Shown one piece after another: positions 9,412 through 20,001 of a stretch of DNA of 64,000 nt. The notes under the pieces are model-generated. The model was not told the DNA's origin. It saw only the letters and a list, made by a program, of their open reading frames with translations, and did no database searches. Position 1 is the first letter of the stretch. Every line of letters starts with the position of its first letter. This DNA comes from Enterovibrio norvegicus DSM 15893 (GTDB taxonomy: Bacteria; Pseudomonadota; Gammaproteobacteria; Enterobacterales; Vibrionaceae). A program made the translations under genes and the position numbers. The stretch is from contig NZ_FOWR01000012.1 of assembly GCF_900115495.1 (NCBI RefSeq), positions 79,227-143,226 on the forward strand, in the 5' to 3' direction.

Positions 9412-9728
9412 TCCTGACCCTTACTTCTTTCACTTATATTGCTGACAGTCACCTCAACATCCCCCATTCTTCGTCGTGTGTGAATGGCAGTGTTAAACCT
9501 TCGCTCATTTGCTTTCGCAGGTGATAGCTACATCCTTGGGGAATCACTCGCCAAACATTGAAGAGTCTTTCCCTAAGTGTGACATAGATAGCTAAACAAC
9601 CAAAATAGCCGCATAGAAGACCAAACATCAAAACACCCGATTACCCCAGTCATTCTGCCGTTTGTCGCAAAAAAGAAAAACGCGGGAGAATATCCCGCGT
9701 TTTCAGATTTCACATCTTCGCTCGAGGA
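9412..9728. other. Intergenic region upstream of cysE
   Basis: 317 bases between gpsA and cysE. It contains the gpsA terminator at 9677-9703 and, presumably, the cysE promoter. A 60-codon open frame on the minus strand has no ribosome-binding site or recognisable similarity. Nothing else is supported. Confidence 0.6.
9677..9703 (-). terminator. Terminator after gpsA
   Basis: Stem AAAACGCGGGA/TCCCGCGTTTT. Read on the minus strand it is followed by tttttctttttt, a strong U-tract. It separates secB-gpsA transcription from cysE. Confidence 0.88.
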
Positions 9729-10760
9729 CTATTCAGATGTTCTTTGACGTGCAAGCAAGTCTTGCGCCGCCAAATTGGCATCTTTACCTTTATAAAGTAC
9801 CTGATAAATTTGCTCAACGATGGGCATTTCTACGCCAATGCGTTTCGCAAGAACACGCACTTCTTTGGTATTGCGATAGCCTTCAACAACCTGACCAATT
9901 TCAGTTTGTGCTTCTTCAACGCCTTGGCCTTTGCCCAGCGCTAAACCAAAACGGCGATTACGAGATTGGTTGTCAGTACATGTCAGTACTAAATCTCCCA
10001 AACCCGCCATGCCCATAAAGGTATCGCGTTCAGCGCCTAGCGCCACCCCCAAACGGGTGAGCTCTGCAAGACCACGGGTGATCAACGCTGTGCGAGCATT
10101 GGCACCAAAGCCGATGCCATCAGACATGCCTGCACCAATCGCGATCACGTTCTTCACCGCACCACCAAGCTGCATCCCGACAAAATCGCTGTTGCCATAC
10201 ACTCGGAAGGTACGGCTACAGTGAATTTTCTCTTGCAGGTCAGCAAGAAACTCAGCATTAGGAGACGCAACTGAAATTGCTGTCGGCATACCTGCTGCCA
10301 GTTCTTTGGCAAACGTTGGGCCTGATAACACCGCCAATGGCACGTTATCGCCCAACTGTTCATGCGCGACATCTTGAAGTAAACGACCTGTCTCAGGCTC
10401 TAAACCTTTCGTCGCCCAACAAATTCGTTGGTCATCTCGAAGAAATGGCTTCACCTGCGCCAGTACCATGCCAAAAACATGGCTTGGAACCACCACAAGA
10501 ATATCACGCGTTGCTTGAACGGCTTCTTGAAGATCGGCGCTGAGGATCAGTGAATCTGGAAAGGCGACACCCGGCAGAAATGCTTCATTAGAACGATCAA
10601 TTTCCAATTGCGCCATGTGCTCGGGTTCGTGCCCCCACAACACCACATTCGCACCATTACGCGCGAGTGAGATTGCAAGAGAAGTGCCGTATGAGCCTGC
10701 GCCCAATACGGTCATAGCCACGTTTGCATCTAGAACATTGGCTTTCGCGTTATCTGTCAT
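9729..10760 (-). CDS. gpsA: Glycerol-3-phosphate dehydrogenase [NAD(P)+]
   Basis: Reduces dihydroxyacetone phosphate to sn-glycerol 3-phosphate for phospholipid synthesis. The N-terminal Rossmann fold has [12 protein letters not shown] (about residues 18-29). Substrate and catalytic segments include [14 protein letters not shown], the lysine in [13 protein letters not shown] and the C-terminal domain motif [20 protein letters not shown]. It has 343 residues. It starts 26 bases after the secB stop, and the two form an operon, as in other Gammaproteobacteria. A short N-terminal extension ([15 protein letters not shown]) precedes the fold. Confidence 0.97.
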   Translation of the reverse strand: MTDNAKANVLDANVAMTVLGAGSYGTSLAISLARNGANVVLWGHEPEHMAQLEIDRSNEAFLPGVAFPDSLILSADLQEAVQATRDILVVVPSHVFGMVLAQVKPFLRDDQRICWATKGLEPETGRLLQDVAHEQLGDNVPLAVLSGPTFAKELAAGMPTAISVASPNAEFLADLQEKIHCSRTFRVYGNSDFVGMQLGGAVKNVIAIGAGMSDGIGFGANARTALITRGLAELTRLGVALGAERDTFMGMAGLGDLVLTCTDNQSRNRRFGLALGKGQGVEEAQTEIGQVVEGYRNTKEVRVLAKRIGVEMPIVEQIYQVLYKGKDANLAAQDLLARQRTSE

Positions 10761-10786
10761 TCGTGTCGACCTTAAATTTGCGTAGA

Positions 10787-11257
10787 TTACGCTTCTGCGC
10801 CGTCTGTCGCTTGTGTTTGGTTTTGCAGGTAGTTCATGAATAATGCGTCAAAGTTAACTGGCGCTAGGTTCAGTTGTGGGAACGTACCTTTAACCACTAG
10901 GCTAGAGATAGTCTCGCGCGCGTAAGGGAATAGGATGTTCGGGCAGAATGCACCTAGGCAATGCGCAAGTTGTGGCGCTTCCATACCGTCAATAGTGAAG
11001 ATACCACCTTGTTGTACTTCACAAAGGAACGCACTTTCTTCTGCATTTTTAACAGTCACGGTCAGACGAAGAACCACTTCGTAAACGCCTTCACCCAGCT
11101 CACGGCTTTGCGTGTCTAGGTCTAGGTTTACATCTGGATTCCATTCTTGCTGAAACACGTCAGGAGAGTTTGGCGCTTCAAAAGACACGTCTTTCAGGAA
11201 GATACGTTGAATCGCAAAGTTCTGTTGTGCTTGTTGGTTGTTCGCTGCTTCAGCCAT
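10787..11257 (-). CDS. secB: Protein-export chaperone SecB
   Basis: Tetrameric cytosolic chaperone that keeps preproteins unfolded and delivers them to SecA. It has 156 residues. Conserved blocks are [17 protein letters not shown] at the N-terminus, the [20 protein letters not shown] core strand region and the acidic, SecA-contacting [19 protein letters not shown] segment. An acidic tail (QATDGAEA) is present. It is the first gene of secB-gpsA. A hairpin at 11312-11335 separates it from the upstream rhodanese gene, so it is probably initiated separately or by partial read-through. Confidence 0.97.
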   Translation of the reverse strand: MAEAANNQQAQQNFAIQRIFLKDVSFEAPNSPDVFQQEWNPDVNLDLDTQSRELGEGVYEVVLRLTVTVKNAEESAFLCEVQQGGIFTIDGMEAPQLAHCLGAFCPNILFPYARETISSLVVKGTFPQLNLAPVNFDALFMNYLQNQTQATDGAEA

Positions 11258-11311
11258 AGTGTTAAATCCTTGTTATATAAAACAAATGCTTTCACGCATT
11301 ACAAAATAATT

Positions 11312-11335
11312 CAGGCAGCCGAATAAGGCTGCCTG
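11312..11335 (-). terminator. Hairpin between rhodanese gene and secB
   Basis: A perfect 9-base stem CAGGCAGCC/GGCTGCCTG with a six-base loop. On the minus strand the following aattattttg is only moderately T-rich. It is likely a partial terminator after the rhodanese gene. Confidence 0.65.
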
Positions 11336-11359
11336 TCGAATAGGTCACCCGGTAAACGG

Positions 11360-11800
11360 TTACTTTTTCTTTTTGTGTTTGATCAGTGGCAGATTCGCTT
11401 CATTCCACGACATCAAGCCATCTTTAAGAATGCTGACATTCTCGAACCCTGCTTTTACCAGCGCATTGGCGCTTTCTGCAGCGGTTTGACCAGACTTACA
11501 TACCACGATGATTGGGTCAGACTTGTGTTTTTCAATCTCACCAAAGCTTTCTGCTTTAATGTCTTTCGCCAAAACGTGAAGTGCGCCTGCAATATGACCT
11601 GCGCGATAATCATCACGGCTACGAATATCCACAAACACACCGTTCTGGCGGTTAACAAGGACTGTCGCATCATTTGGCGTCACGACGGCATAAGCGGCGG
11701 TTTTCTGTTTAACAACTGACACAATCAGCATGACAACCAGAGCCACCCACACAAGTGACAAAATCATTTCACTTTGAACAAATTCAATAAACTGCTGCAT
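11360..11800 (-). CDS. Membrane-anchored rhodanese-like sulfurtransferase (YibN family)
   Basis: 146 residues. An N-terminal membrane segment (about 11-29, MILSLVWVALVVMLIVSVV) is followed by one rhodanese domain. The active loop is VVCKSGQTAA, with the catalytic cysteine, so the domain should be able to carry a persulfide. Preceding strands are FVDIRSRDDYRAGHIAGALH. The C-terminus is lysine-rich (IKHKKKK). Its position just upstream of secB matches yibN in enterics. The physiological acceptor is unknown. Family assignment is firm; a precise function is not claimed. Confidence 0.92.
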   Translation of the reverse strand: MQQFIEFVQSEMILSLVWVALVVMLIVSVVKQKTAAYAVVTPNDATVLVNRQNGVFVDIRSRDDYRAGHIAGALHVLAKDIKAESFGEIEKHKSDPIIVVCKSGQTAAESANALVKAGFENVSILKDGLMSWNEANLPLIKHKKKK

Positions 11801-12243
11801 AGCTCGCTTCTACATTTATGTCGGCAAAAAAATCGACCCCGAGTATAACCTCCCCCGTCCTCAAGTACAGCATGGGCTTGGATTTCCATGCCCTTGCTCA
11901 CTTCTTATTAAAGCGAAAAACTTGAATTCCATCACATCCACCCTTACGTACGGATAAAGACATCAATATTGCTCACCGACCACCTAAAACTGGACAACGA
12001 GCAATCGAAAGGCTGTTGACTTACTACAGTTTTTATTCGAGTGGCGAACAATAAGAGAAGGCATTAAAAAGTAAGCTTTTTCTTCAAGGACGCAAAGAGG
12101 CTACGTTAAACACTTGCCGTTACAAGATTTGTTAAAACGTTAGCAGAAAGATTTGCCTACTGATCGACCAGTAAAATGTAGTAAAGTTACGCTAATCGCT
12201 TTTTCTATTTTACACATTGAAATTGACATAAAGAGGACACCGT
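11801..12243. other. Divergent intergenic region between rhodanese gene and gpmM
   Basis: 443 bases that must hold the promoters of the rhodanese/secB side and of gpmM. An imperfect GCATGG/CCATGC inverted pair lies near 11872-11895. No open frame with a ribosome-binding site was found. I could not place a convincing -35/-10 pair. Confidence 0.5.
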
Positions 12244-13782
12244 ATGTCTGCTAAGAAGCCTTTGGCACTCGTTATTCTGGATGGATGGGGTTATCGCGAA
12301 GATAACAACGACAACGCCATTGCTAATGCAAAAACACCTGTACTTGATGGTTTGATGGCGGGCACCAGCACCCTGATCTCGGCATCAGGCATGGATGTTG
12401 GCCTGCCAGACGGTCAAATGGGTAACTCAGAAGTCGGCCACACCAACATTGGTGCAGGTCGTATCGTTTACCAAGACCTAACAAAAATCACCAAGTCTAT
12501 TGCTGACGGTGAATTTTTTGACAACGCAGTGCTCACCAACGCTGTCGACAAAGCAGCGAAAGCTGGCAAAGCAGTGCATATCATGGGTCTGATGTCACCA
12601 GGCGGTGTTCACAGCCATGAAGACCATATTGCTGCAGCAGTAGAAATGGCGGTTCAGCGCGGCGCAGAAAACGTGTACTTACATTGCTTCCTCGATGGTC
12701 GTGATACGCCACCGCGTAGCGCACAAAACTCTTTGGTTCGTTTCGATGAGCTATTCGCGAAACTGGGCAAAGGCCGTACCGCGTCTATCGTTGGTCGTTA
12801 CTATGCAATGGACCGCGATAACAACTGGGATCGCGTTGAAAAAGCGTACGACCTTCTTACTGAAGCAAAAGGCGACTTCACTTATGCTTCCGCAGTTGAA
12901 GCACTTGAAGCCGCTTATGCGCGTGAAGAAAACGATGAATTCGTTAAAGCGTCTGAAATCCGTGCTGAAGGCCAACCTGTTGCGTCTATCAACGACGGTG
13001 ACAGCCTGATTTTCATGAACTTCCGTGCTGACCGAGCGCGTCAAATCGCACGTACGTTCCTGCCGATCTTTGACGGTTTCGCCCGTTCAAAAGTGGCTGA
13101 GCTTGCAGACTTCGTGATGTTGACTGAATACGCAGCAGACATCGACGCGTCTTGCGCATATCCGTCAGACAACCTTGTGAATACGCTAGGTGAGTGGCTA
13201 TCAAAAGAAGGCAAAACGCAGCTTCGTATTTCTGAAACAGAAAAATACGCGCACGTGACCTTCTTCTTCAATGGCGGTGCAGAAGACGCATTTGACGGCG
13301 AAGAGCGCTCACTGGTTGCCTCTCCTAAAGTGGCAACCTACGATCTTCAGCCAGAAATGAGTTCTGAAGAACTGACCGACAAATTGGTCGAAGCCATCAA
13401 GAGCGGTAAGTTTGACCAAATCATCTGTAACTACCCGAACGGCGACATGGTTGGCCATACCGGTGTATACGATGCTGCGGTTAAAGCATGTGAAGCCGTT
13501 GATAGCTGCATCGGTCGCGTTGTTGAAGCCATCAAAGACGTTGACGGTCAATTGCTGATAACAGCTGACCACGGTAACGCAGAAATGATGATCGACCCAG
13601 AAACGGGTGGTATCCATACTGCACACACCAACCTTCCGGTACCTTTGATCTACGTAGGTAGCAAAGACCTGGAATTGGCAGAAGGCGGTAAGCTGTCTGA
13701 CTTAGCACCAACTATGCTTGCATTGACAGACACCTCAATCCCTTCAGACATGACTGGTAAGCCGCTGTTCAATCTGAAATAA
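12244..13782 (+). CDS. gpmM: 2,3-bisphosphoglycerate-independent phosphoglycerate mutase
   Basis: Manganese enzyme of the alkaline-phosphatase superfamily that interconverts 3- and 2-phosphoglycerate. It has 512 residues. The metal motif [11 protein letters not shown] is at the start, and the phosphoserine nucleophile Ser62 is in [14 protein letters not shown]. The insert phosphotransferase domain includes [14 protein letters not shown]. The C-terminal metal ligands are in [11 protein letters not shown] and [12 protein letters not shown] precedes the ATG. Its terminator lies inside the next gene's 5' codons (13829-13856). Confidence 0.98.
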   Translation: MSAKKPLALVILDGWGYREDNNDNAIANAKTPVLDGLMAGTSTLISASGMDVGLPDGQMGNSEVGHTNIGAGRIVYQDLTKITKSIADGEFFDNAVLTNAVDKAAKAGKAVHIMGLMSPGGVHSHEDHIAAAVEMAVQRGAENVYLHCFLDGRDTPPRSAQNSLVRFDELFAKLGKGRTASIVGRYYAMDRDNNWDRVEKAYDLLTEAKGDFTYASAVEALEAAYAREENDEFVKASEIRAEGQPVASINDGDSLIFMNFRADRARQIARTFLPIFDGFARSKVAELADFVMLTEYAADIDASCAYPSDNLVNTLGEWLSKEGKTQLRISETEKYAHVTFFFNGGAEDAFDGEERSLVASPKVATYDLQPEMSSEELTDKLVEAIKSGKFDQIICNYPNGDMVGHTGVYDAAVKACEAVDSCIGRVVEAIKDVDGQLLITADHGNAEMMIDPETGGIHTAHTNLPVPLIYVGSKDLELAEGGKLSDLAPTMLALTDTSIPSDMTGKPLFNLK

Positions 13783-13790
13783 TCGTCTCC

Positions 13791-14954
13791 ATGCGGGAAA
13801 TGATTAAGCGCTTCACCAACAAAACTCGCGCCAGTGCTCTTTGCACTGGCGTTTTTCTATGCCTGTTATTCAGCACGGCTTCACGGGCTGATGAAGGGCA
13901 ACTGTCTGGTGTGAATAATGAAATTTCCCGCCAACAGCAACAACTTAGTGCCAGCAGCAAAAAGCTCAACACCCTTCAAGCCGACCTAAAAAAACAAGAA
14001 CAAGCCATCAGCTCGGTTGCCACGCAAATCCGTGCAGCGTCCTTAAAGCTTGAAACCATCGACGATGAAATTGCCACCCTCAATCAAGAAAGCCAACGAC
14101 TGGAACAGCGTAAGCTAGGTCAGATGGAGCTGTTGAAAGAACTTTTAAACAGCCAATACCGTCAGGGTGAGCACAGCCAACTCAATACCTTTTTAAGTGG
14201 CGAAGACAGCAACGACCTTGATCGTATGACCGTTTACGCTGAACGACTATCCAAAGCGCGTACCGATGCCATCAATGAACTGGCCGCCACGGATACCGAA
14301 CTTCAACTGAAGCGCCGCATGCTTGCCGAGCAAACGCAAAAGCAAACTGCGCTGCTCGATGCATTGAAAGCCGATAAAGCGACGCTGGAAAAACAACAGC
14401 ACGCTCAGAAGAAAACCGCCGGCGCGGTACAACGACAGATTCGTAACGATAAAAGCTATTTGTCGGAACTTCGTAACAACCAAAACCGCTTAAAAGCGGA
14501 AGTGGCGAAAGCCGCAGAACAAGCCCGAATTGCCGCCGAGCAGGCCAAAGTAAAAATGGATGGCTTAGGCCGCTACAAAGGCAAATTGCACCGTCCTGTC
14601 AAAGGGAAAACACTGCACAGCTTTGGTAGTACGCAAACGGGCGAGCTTCGTTGGAATGGCATGGTCATCTCATCCAAAGAAGGCGCTGAAGTCAAAGCGG
14701 CACACGATGGCACTGTTGTTCTGTCTAACTGGCTTCGCGGCTATGGTTTGATGGTTGTCATCGACCACGGCAAAGGCGACATGAGTTTTTACGGGTATAA
14801 CCAAGCCTTGTTGAAAAACGTCGGAGATACTGTAAAAGCCGGCGACCCTATCGCCCTCGTCGGAAACAGCGGCGGGCAGACTCAATCCGGCCTTTACTTT
14901 GAAATTCGGCGAAAAGGCAATGCCACCAACCCTAGCCCCTGGTTAGGCCGGTAA
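13791..14954 (+). CDS. envC: Murein hydrolase activator EnvC
   Basis: Periplasmic activator of the amidases AmiA/AmiB at the division septum, recruited by FtsEX. It has 387 residues. The signal peptide is at about 1-34 (cleavage near SRA-DEG), long coiled coils at about 36-250 (Gln/Lys/Ala-rich), and a C-terminal LytM domain from about 265. The LytM fold is degenerate, as in true EnvC: the metal-ligand positions read RWNGMVI, YGYN and LYFEIR rather than the active H-x-x-x-D and H-x-H, so it should not cut peptidoglycan itself. It starts 8 bases after gpmM; ATG 13791 or 13800 are both possible. A terminator-like hairpin sits within codons 13-22. Confidence 0.95.
   Translation: MREMIKRFTNKTRASALCTGVFLCLLFSTASRADEGQLSGVNNEISRQQQQLSASSKKLNTLQADLKKQEQAISSVATQIRAASLKLETIDDEIATLNQESQRLEQRKLGQMELLKELLNSQYRQGEHSQLNTFLSGEDSNDLDRMTVYAERLSKARTDAINELAATDTELQLKRRMLAEQTQKQTALLDALKADKATLEKQQHAQKKTAGAVQRQIRNDKSYLSELRNNQNRLKAEVAKAAEQARIAAEQAKVKMDGLGRYKGKLHRPVKGKTLHSFGSTQTGELRWNGMVISSKEGAEVKAAHDGTVVLSNWLRGYGLMVVIDHGKGDMSFYGYNQALLKNVGDTVKAGDPIALVGNSGGQTQSGLYFEIRRKGNATNPSPWLGR
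13829..13856 (+). terminator. Intrinsic terminator (gpmM) embedded in envC coding start
   Basis: A perfect 9-base stem CGCCAGTGC/GCACTGGCG with a five-base loop is followed directly by TTTTT. It is 47 bases after the gpmM stop but inside the signal-peptide codons of envC, so it can act as terminator and as attenuator of read-through into envC. Confidence 0.8.
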
Positions 14955-14970
14955 GCCAAGAAGGTCGCAG

Positions 14971-15687
14971 ATGCAAAGGATTGTCACTGTCACCGCCCTA
15001 CTCATACTGCTTCTCGCGCCGCCTGTCGTCGCCAAGCCTAAGCTCGCACTGATTATTGATGATCTCGGCTATGATTTGATGCCACGAGACATCGCTAAGC
15101 TGCCACCTGAAATCAGCGTCTCTGTCATTCCTTTCACTGAATTCGATACCGCCGTTGCCCTAACAGCGCTCAATCAACGCCGTGAGGTGTTGCTTCACCT
15201 CCCCATGCAAAGCCCACCAGGCTCACCCGCAGAGCCCAATGCGCTGACGCTTGAAATGAACAAAGAACAAATGCAAACCTCGGTTCGAGAAGCGCTCTAT
15301 CGCGTACCCCACGCCGTGGCAGTGAACAACCATATGGGCAGCTTACTCACGCAACATCACGAGCCTATGCACTGGATCATGGAAGCGCTTCACGCCAAGG
15401 AACTCGGCTTTATTGATAGCCGTACCACGCCGAGCACGGTGGCGCAAAAAATTGCAAAGCAGCACGGATTAGCCAATAACCGCCGTCATGTTTTCCTCGA
15501 TCATCTGCAAACAGAAGCTTTTATCCACCAACAGCTCGAGCTCGCGATTCAGCAAGCCAGCCGACGCGGCATCGCTGTCGTCATTGCTCACCCGTTTCCA
15601 ATCACGCTTGATACGCTGCAAAAAGCACTGCCATCGTTGCAAGAGCGTGTCGATCTCGTGCCCATCTCTCAGGCCTTATCTCAGTAA
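14971..15687 (+). CDS. Divergent polysaccharide deacetylase family protein (YibQ-like)
   Basis: 238 residues with an N-terminal signal peptide (MQRIVTVTALLILLLAPPVVA). The domain begins KLALIIDDLGYD, with the paired aspartates of the NodB-like metal site. Further conserved blocks are VLLHLPMQ, VAVNNHMGS (histidine) and FIDSRTTPST. The family (DUF610, divergent polysaccharide deacetylase) is regularly found directly after envC, and a role in cell-wall sugar processing is inferred but not proven. It begins 16 bases after envC and is followed by a terminator, so envC-yibQ form one unit. Confidence 0.88.
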   Translation: MQRIVTVTALLILLLAPPVVAKPKLALIIDDLGYDLMPRDIAKLPPEISVSVIPFTEFDTAVALTALNQRREVLLHLPMQSPPGSPAEPNALTLEMNKEQMQTSVREALYRVPHAVAVNNHMGSLLTQHHEPMHWIMEALHAKELGFIDSRTTPSTVAQKIAKQHGLANNRRHVFLDHLQTEAFIHQQLELAIQQASRRGIAVVIAHPFPITLDTLQKALPSLQERVDLVPISQALSQ

Positions 15688-15695
15688 ACGGCCAT

Positions 15696-15720
15696 AAAAA
15701 AACCCGCCGAAGCGGGTTTA
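15696..15720. terminator. Terminator between yibQ-like gene and tdh
   Basis: An A-run followed by the hairpin AACCCGC/GCGGGTT, between convergent genes. Read leftward it ends in a strong T-run after tdh; rightward the T-tract is short. Confidence 0.75.
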
Positions 15721-15740
15721 ATCAAGCATTCAGGTTGGCA

Positions 15741-16781
15741 TTATTTCTGCCAATCAAGAATCACTTTGCCTGACATGCCAGAGCACATCTTGTCGAAGCC
15801 TTCTTGGAAGTCATCGACACTGTAGTGGTGTGTAATGATTGGGCTGAGATCCAAACCAGATTGGATCAAGCTTGCCATTTTGTACCACGTCTCAAACATT
15901 TCGCGGCCATAGATACCTTTGATCACCAAACCTTTGAAGATCACTTGGTTCCAATCGATACCCATGTCTGACGGTGGAATACCCAGAAGCGCAATACGAC
16001 CACCGTGGTTCATGGTTTGCAGCATAGAGTTAAACGCTGACGGGTTACCTGACATTTCAAGACCCACGTCAAAGCCTTCTTTCATGCCTAGTTCAGCCAT
16101 GACATCTTCAAGCTTCTCTTCCGCCACGTTAACCGCACGGGTCACACCCATCTTACGCGCAAGATCGAGGCGGTATTCGTTCACATCGGTGATCACGACA
16201 TAACGCGCACCTACGTGTTTCGCCACAGCCGCCGCCATGATACCAATCGGTCCTGCACCGGTGATCAGCACGTCTTCACCAACCAAATCAAACGACAGTG
16301 CGGTGTGAACCGCGTTGCCGAATGGGTCGAAGATTGACGCTAAATCATCTGAAATGTCTGCTGGGATTTTGAATGCGTTGAACGCTGGGATCACCAAATA
16401 TTCCGCAAATGCGCCTTCACGGTTCACACCCACACCTGTCGTGTTACGGCAAAGGTGCGTGCGACCAGCGCGACAGTTGCGGCAGTGACCACACGTGATA
16501 TGGCCTTCGCCAGATACACGGTCGCCCACGGTAAAACCGCGCACTTCCTGACCCATAGCAACCACTTCACCCACGTATTCGTGACCAACAACCATTGGTA
16601 CCGGAATGGTCTTTTGTGACCATTCGTCCCAGTTGTAGATGTGCACATCGGTGCCACAAATCGCGGTTTTACGGATTTTGATCAGAAGATCGTTATGGCC
16701 CACTTCTGGAAGCTCAACCTCGGTCATCCAAATGCCAGGTTCCGCTTTCAGTTTTGCCAGCGCTTTCATTTTGTTCGTCAT
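15741..16781 (-). CDS. tdh: L-threonine 3-dehydrogenase
   Basis: Zinc-dependent NAD+ enzyme that oxidises threonine to 2-amino-3-ketobutyrate, which Kbl then cleaves. Catalytic zinc ligands lie in [15 protein letters not shown] and VVGHEYVGE. The structural zinc site is [15 protein letters not shown], and the Rossmann motif is [11 protein letters not shown]. The open frame extends to a TTG at 16796 that would overlap kbl. The ATG at 16781 has GGATAAG at a good distance and gives 346 residues; the ATG at 16769 would give the E. coli-like start [10 protein letters not shown]. The gap to the kbl stop is 7 bases, so the pair is co-transcribed. Confidence 0.96.
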   Translation of the reverse strand: MTNKMKALAKLKAEPGIWMTEVELPEVGHNDLLIKIRKTAICGTDVHIYNWDEWSQKTIPVPMVVGHEYVGEVVAMGQEVRGFTVGDRVSGEGHITCGHCRNCRAGRTHLCRNTTGVGVNREGAFAEYLVIPAFNAFKIPADISDDLASIFDPFGNAVHTALSFDLVGEDVLITGAGPIGIMAAAVAKHVGARYVVITDVNEYRLDLARKMGVTRAVNVAEEKLEDVMAELGMKEGFDVGLEMSGNPSAFNSMLQTMNHGGRIALLGIPPSDMGIDWNQVIFKGLVIKGIYGREMFETWYKMASLIQSGLDLSPIITHHYSVDDFQEGFDKMCSGMSGKVILDWQK

Positions 16782-16788
16782 TGACTGC

Positions 16789-17985
16789 TTATCCAATCAA
16801 GCCCATGTCTTTACCCACTTTGATAAAGGCATCGATGGCTTTGTCTAATTGCTCGCGGCTATGTGCAGCCGACATTTGTGTACGAATACGTGCTTGGCCT
16901 TTTGGTACCACAGGGAATGAGAACCCAACCACGTAGATACCTTCTTTCATCATGCGTTCTGCAAACTCAGCACCGACTTTCGCATCGCCAAGCATCACAG
17001 GGATGATCGCGTGATCTGCACCAGAAAGCGTAAAGCCCGCTTCGCTCATGCGCGCGCGGAAATGGCTCGCGTTATCCCAAAGTTGGGTACGCAGATGGCC
17101 GCTTTCTTCCAGTAGGTCAATCACGCGAATAGACGCAGAGACGATCGCTGGAGCGAGAGAATTCGAGAACAAGTAAGGGCGTGAACGCTGGCGCAGCCAA
17201 TCGATCACTTCTTTCTTACCCGAGGTGTAACCGCCTGACGCACCGCCCATGGCTTTGCCTAGCGTGCCAGTGATGATGTCGATACGATCAATTACGTCAT
17301 GGTGCTCGTGCGTACCACGGCCATTCGCGCCCATGAAACCCACGGCGTGAGAGTCATCCACCATCACCAATGCGCCGTATTTGTCAGCCAAATCGCAAAT
17401 CGCTGGCAGGTTCGCCACAACGCCGTCCATGGAGAACACACCGTCAGTCACGATAAGCGTGTTGCGTGCGCCCGCTTCCTTCGCCGCAATCAGTTGCTTC
17501 TCAAGCTCTTCCATGTTGTTGTTCGAATAGCGGAAACGCATCGCTTTACAAAGGCGCACACCATCGATGATTGATGCGTGGTTTAGTGCATCAGAAATGA
17601 TGGCATCTTCCGCACCTAAAATGGTCTCAAACAAACCGGTGTTCGCATCAAAGCAAGAGGTGTAAAGAATGGTGTCTTCCATACCAAGGAATGTAGAAAG
17701 TTTTTCCTCAAGCTCTTTGTGTGCATCTTGCGTACCGCAGATGAAACGCACAGATGCCATACCAAAGCCATGCTCGTCCATGCCCTTTTGCGCGGCTTCA
17801 ATCAGTACAGGGTGATTCGCCAAACCTAAGTAGTTATTGGCACAGAAGTTCAGCACTTCATCACCTGATGTCACGGCAATTTTGGCTTGCTGTGCGGTGG
17901 TGATAACACGTTCATCTTTGTAAAGGCCTTCAGCTTTCACTTCTTCAAGCTGCTGACGAATTTGCTGGTAAAAAGCGGCAGTCAT
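16789..17985 (-). CDS. kbl: Glycine C-acetyltransferase (2-amino-3-ketobutyrate CoA ligase)
   Basis: PLP enzyme that splits 2-amino-3-ketobutyrate with CoA into glycine and acetyl-CoA, completing the Tdh pathway. The frame is open upstream to 18063, but the ATG at 17985 has GGAG seven bases before it and yields [20 protein letters not shown] and 398 residues, the usual length. The PLP lysine is in [14 protein letters not shown]. Other family blocks are [14 protein letters not shown] and [13 protein letters not shown]. The gene precedes tdh, as in other Gammaproteobacteria. The preceding 253 bases hold no gene. Confidence 0.97.
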   Translation of the reverse strand: MTAAFYQQIRQQLEEVKAEGLYKDERVITTAQQAKIAVTSGDEVLNFCANNYLGLANHPVLIEAAQKGMDEHGFGMASVRFICGTQDAHKELEEKLSTFLGMEDTILYTSCFDANTGLFETILGAEDAIISDALNHASIIDGVRLCKAMRFRYSNNNMEELEKQLIAAKEAGARNTLIVTDGVFSMDGVVANLPAICDLADKYGALVMVDDSHAVGFMGANGRGTHEHHDVIDRIDIITGTLGKAMGGASGGYTSGKKEVIDWLRQRSRPYLFSNSLAPAIVSASIRVIDLLEESGHLRTQLWDNASHFRARMSEAGFTLSGADHAIIPVMLGDAKVGAEFAERMMKEGIYVVGFSFPVVPKGQARIRTQMSAAHSREQLDKAIDAFIKVGKDMGLIG

Positions 17986-18238
17986 CGCACACTCCATCAT
18001 GGAAACAGGAACAAGGGATTCACGCCCACCATCACCCCCTAAAGGACAGTGATACGCAGGCATGCGGTAAGTTTACGCCACCCATCAGATTTACGCGGCG
18101 TCGTGATTGTCATACCTTCTAGAAGTAAAAGCATCTAGTGAATGATATTTAATCAGTATGACCTATCAGCAAGGAGGCTGATAATAGTTTTCTAAGGAAG
18201 GGTAAGTCTATCGAATTAGCACATCTTGTTGCAGTAGA

Positions 18239-18886
18239 TCACGCAAGTGTATTGGCCATTTGCTGATGATAATGTTCAATGATTTCTGCCACCACAGCTT
18301 GCCCTTTGTCGGTCGACATCGGCAGCACCATGCTCAGTATCTGAAGAACACCTTGGTAAATGACGGTCGGCGTGATTTTAGCCTGTGGCGCTTGTGCGCT
18401 TTGATAGAAAATCCAGCTTGAGGCAACCAATTTGAGGTTATCGCACAAGGATTCAATGCCGTCATCGTCCATATCCAGCCAACCCGTGGCACGAAATTGC
18501 GTCAATGTGACGACGAGATTGGCTTTTAGTGCCTGCTGCGCGGTAAGGTATTTGTCTTGTAATACCGCATCTCGGCGCAAGATATCGGGCAAATTGGCGT
18601 AGAAGAATCGATAGCGCCACATCAACTGAAACGTCGCGTCTAAATACGCAAGTAGACGCTGTTGATCGGTATCTACCGAAGTTTCTGGCTGAAATGACGT
18701 GGTGAGATCGAGGGCGTATTGATCGAAAATACTGTGTATAATCTCTTCCTTATTACGGAAGTGGTAATACAAGTTCCCCGGGCTTATACCGAGATCCGCT
18801 GCAATGTGATTGGTGGTGACATTGGGTTCACCCTGTTCGTTGAACAGCGCCAGTGCAGAATGAATAATGCGATCACGGGTTTTCAT
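18239..18886 (-). CDS. TetR/AcrR-family transcriptional regulator
   Basis: 215 residues from the ATG at 18886; the frame continues to a TTG at 18925 without better signals. The N-terminal helix-turn-helix is very clear: [18 protein letters not shown], then [19 protein letters not shown] and [12 protein letters not shown]. The C-terminal ligand domain is helical and aromatic-rich ([19 protein letters not shown]), a pattern seen in TetR proteins of unknown ligand that are conserved in Vibrionaceae. It is divergent from hldD, separated by about 100 bases, and upstream of kbl in the same direction. The target is not known; hldD or itself are the nearest candidates. Confidence 0.88.
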   Translation of the reverse strand: MKTRDRIIHSALALFNEQGEPNVTTNHIAADLGISPGNLYYHFRNKEEIIHSIFDQYALDLTTSFQPETSVDTDQQRLLAYLDATFQLMWRYRFFYANLPDILRRDAVLQDKYLTAQQALKANLVVTLTQFRATGWLDMDDDGIESLCDNLKLVASSWIFYQSAQAPQAKITPTVIYQGVLQILSMVLPMSTDKGQAVVAEIIEHYHQQMANTLA

Positions 18887-18990
18887 GGTTAAACTGCTAT
18901 CCTCAAGCCCAGAGCGGAAACACAAATATTACCATAGCCATCACAGTCGTGATGGCGAAGTCTTCTCATTGTCAGAATTTAGGTAAAAGT

Positions 18991-19935
18991 ATGATTATAG
19001 TGACTGGCGGCGCTGGCATGATCGGCAGCAACATTGTTAAAGCCCTGAACGAACAAGGCATCAACGACATCCTTGTGGTTGATAACCTAAAAGACGGTAC
19101 CAAGTTCGTTAACCTGGTCGATCTAGACATCACTGATTACATGGACAAAGAAGACTTTATCACCCAAATCATGGCGGGTGATGACTTTGGCCCAATCGAA
19201 GCCATTTTCCACGAAGGTGCATGCTCGGCAACCACAGAGTGGGACGGCAAGTACATGATGCTCAACAACTACGAGTATTCAAAAGAGCTACTTCATTTCT
19301 GTCTTGAGCGTGAAATTCCGTTCTTGTACGCCTCTTCTGCTGCAACCTACGGTGGCCGCGACCATGACTTTATCGAAGAGAAACCGTACGAAGGTGCACT
19401 GAACGTTTACGGTTACTCGAAGCAACAGTTCGACAACTATGTTCGCCGTATTTGGGCAGACGCAGAAGCACACGGCGAAACGCTGTCTCAAATCACGGGT
19501 TTCCGCTACTTCAACGTTTACGGCCCACGTGAAAACCACAAAGGTAGCATGGCGTCAGTGGCATTCCACCTGAACAACCAAATTAAAGAAGGCCAAAACC
19601 CGAAACTGTTCGAAGGCAGCAACACCTTCAAACGTGATTTCGTGTACGTTGGTGACGTGTGCAAGATGAACCTTTGGTTCCTTGAAAACGGCGTGTCTGG
19701 CATCTTTAACTGTGGCACTGGTCGCGCAGAACCTTTCCGCGCCGTAGCCGAAGCGGTTATCGCTTACCATAACCAAGGGGAAGTGGAAGAGATTCCATTC
19801 CCAGACCACCTAAAAGGCCGCTACCAAGCCTTCACCCAAGCCGACCTCACCAAGGTGCGCGCCGCGGGCTACAGCGAAAAGTTCAAAACCGTCGCTGAAG
19901 GTGTTGCTGAGTATATGGCAGTCCTGAATAAATAA
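18991..19935 (+). CDS. hldD: ADP-L-glycero-D-manno-heptose 6-epimerase
   Basis: Last step in making ADP-L-glycero-beta-D-manno-heptose, the donor for the LPS inner core. It is an extended short-chain dehydrogenase with the NADP motif [11 protein letters not shown], the catalytic YGYSKQQFD (YxxxK) and the domain motif [11 protein letters not shown]. The open frame begins at 18949, but the ATG at 18991 is preceded by AGGT and gives the canonical MIIVTGGAG start and 314 residues. A strong terminator follows, so hldD is probably a single-gene unit heading the LPS locus. Confidence 0.97.
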   Translation: MIIVTGGAGMIGSNIVKALNEQGINDILVVDNLKDGTKFVNLVDLDITDYMDKEDFITQIMAGDDFGPIEAIFHEGACSATTEWDGKYMMLNNYEYSKELLHFCLEREIPFLYASSAATYGGRDHDFIEEKPYEGALNVYGYSKQQFDNYVRRIWADAEAHGETLSQITGFRYFNVYGPRENHKGSMASVAFHLNNQIKEGQNPKLFEGSNTFKRDFVYVGDVCKMNLWFLENGVSGIFNCGTGRAEPFRAVAEAVIAYHNQGEVEEIPFPDHLKGRYQAFTQADLTKVRAAGYSEKFKTVAEGVAEYMAVLNK

Positions 19936-19943
19936 TTGGCTGG

Positions 19944-19969
19944 AAAAGCGAGCCTAGGCTCGCTTTTTT
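19944..19969 (+). terminator. Terminator of hldD
   Basis: Perfect palindrome AAAGCGAGCC/(TA)/GGCTCGCTTT with six T at the end, 9 bases after the hldD stop. Confidence 0.88.
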
Positions 19970-20001
19970 GTTTAAATCTGATTTATCTGTAGTCCGACTC
20001 T

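Noticed and set aside
9449..9631. 60-codon minus-strand frame upstream of cysE
   Set aside because: No ribosome-binding site, unusual composition, and it lies where the cysE promoter is expected.
17986..18063. Upstream extension of kbl
   Set aside because: The ATG at 17985 has a good ribosome-binding site and gives the exact family length.
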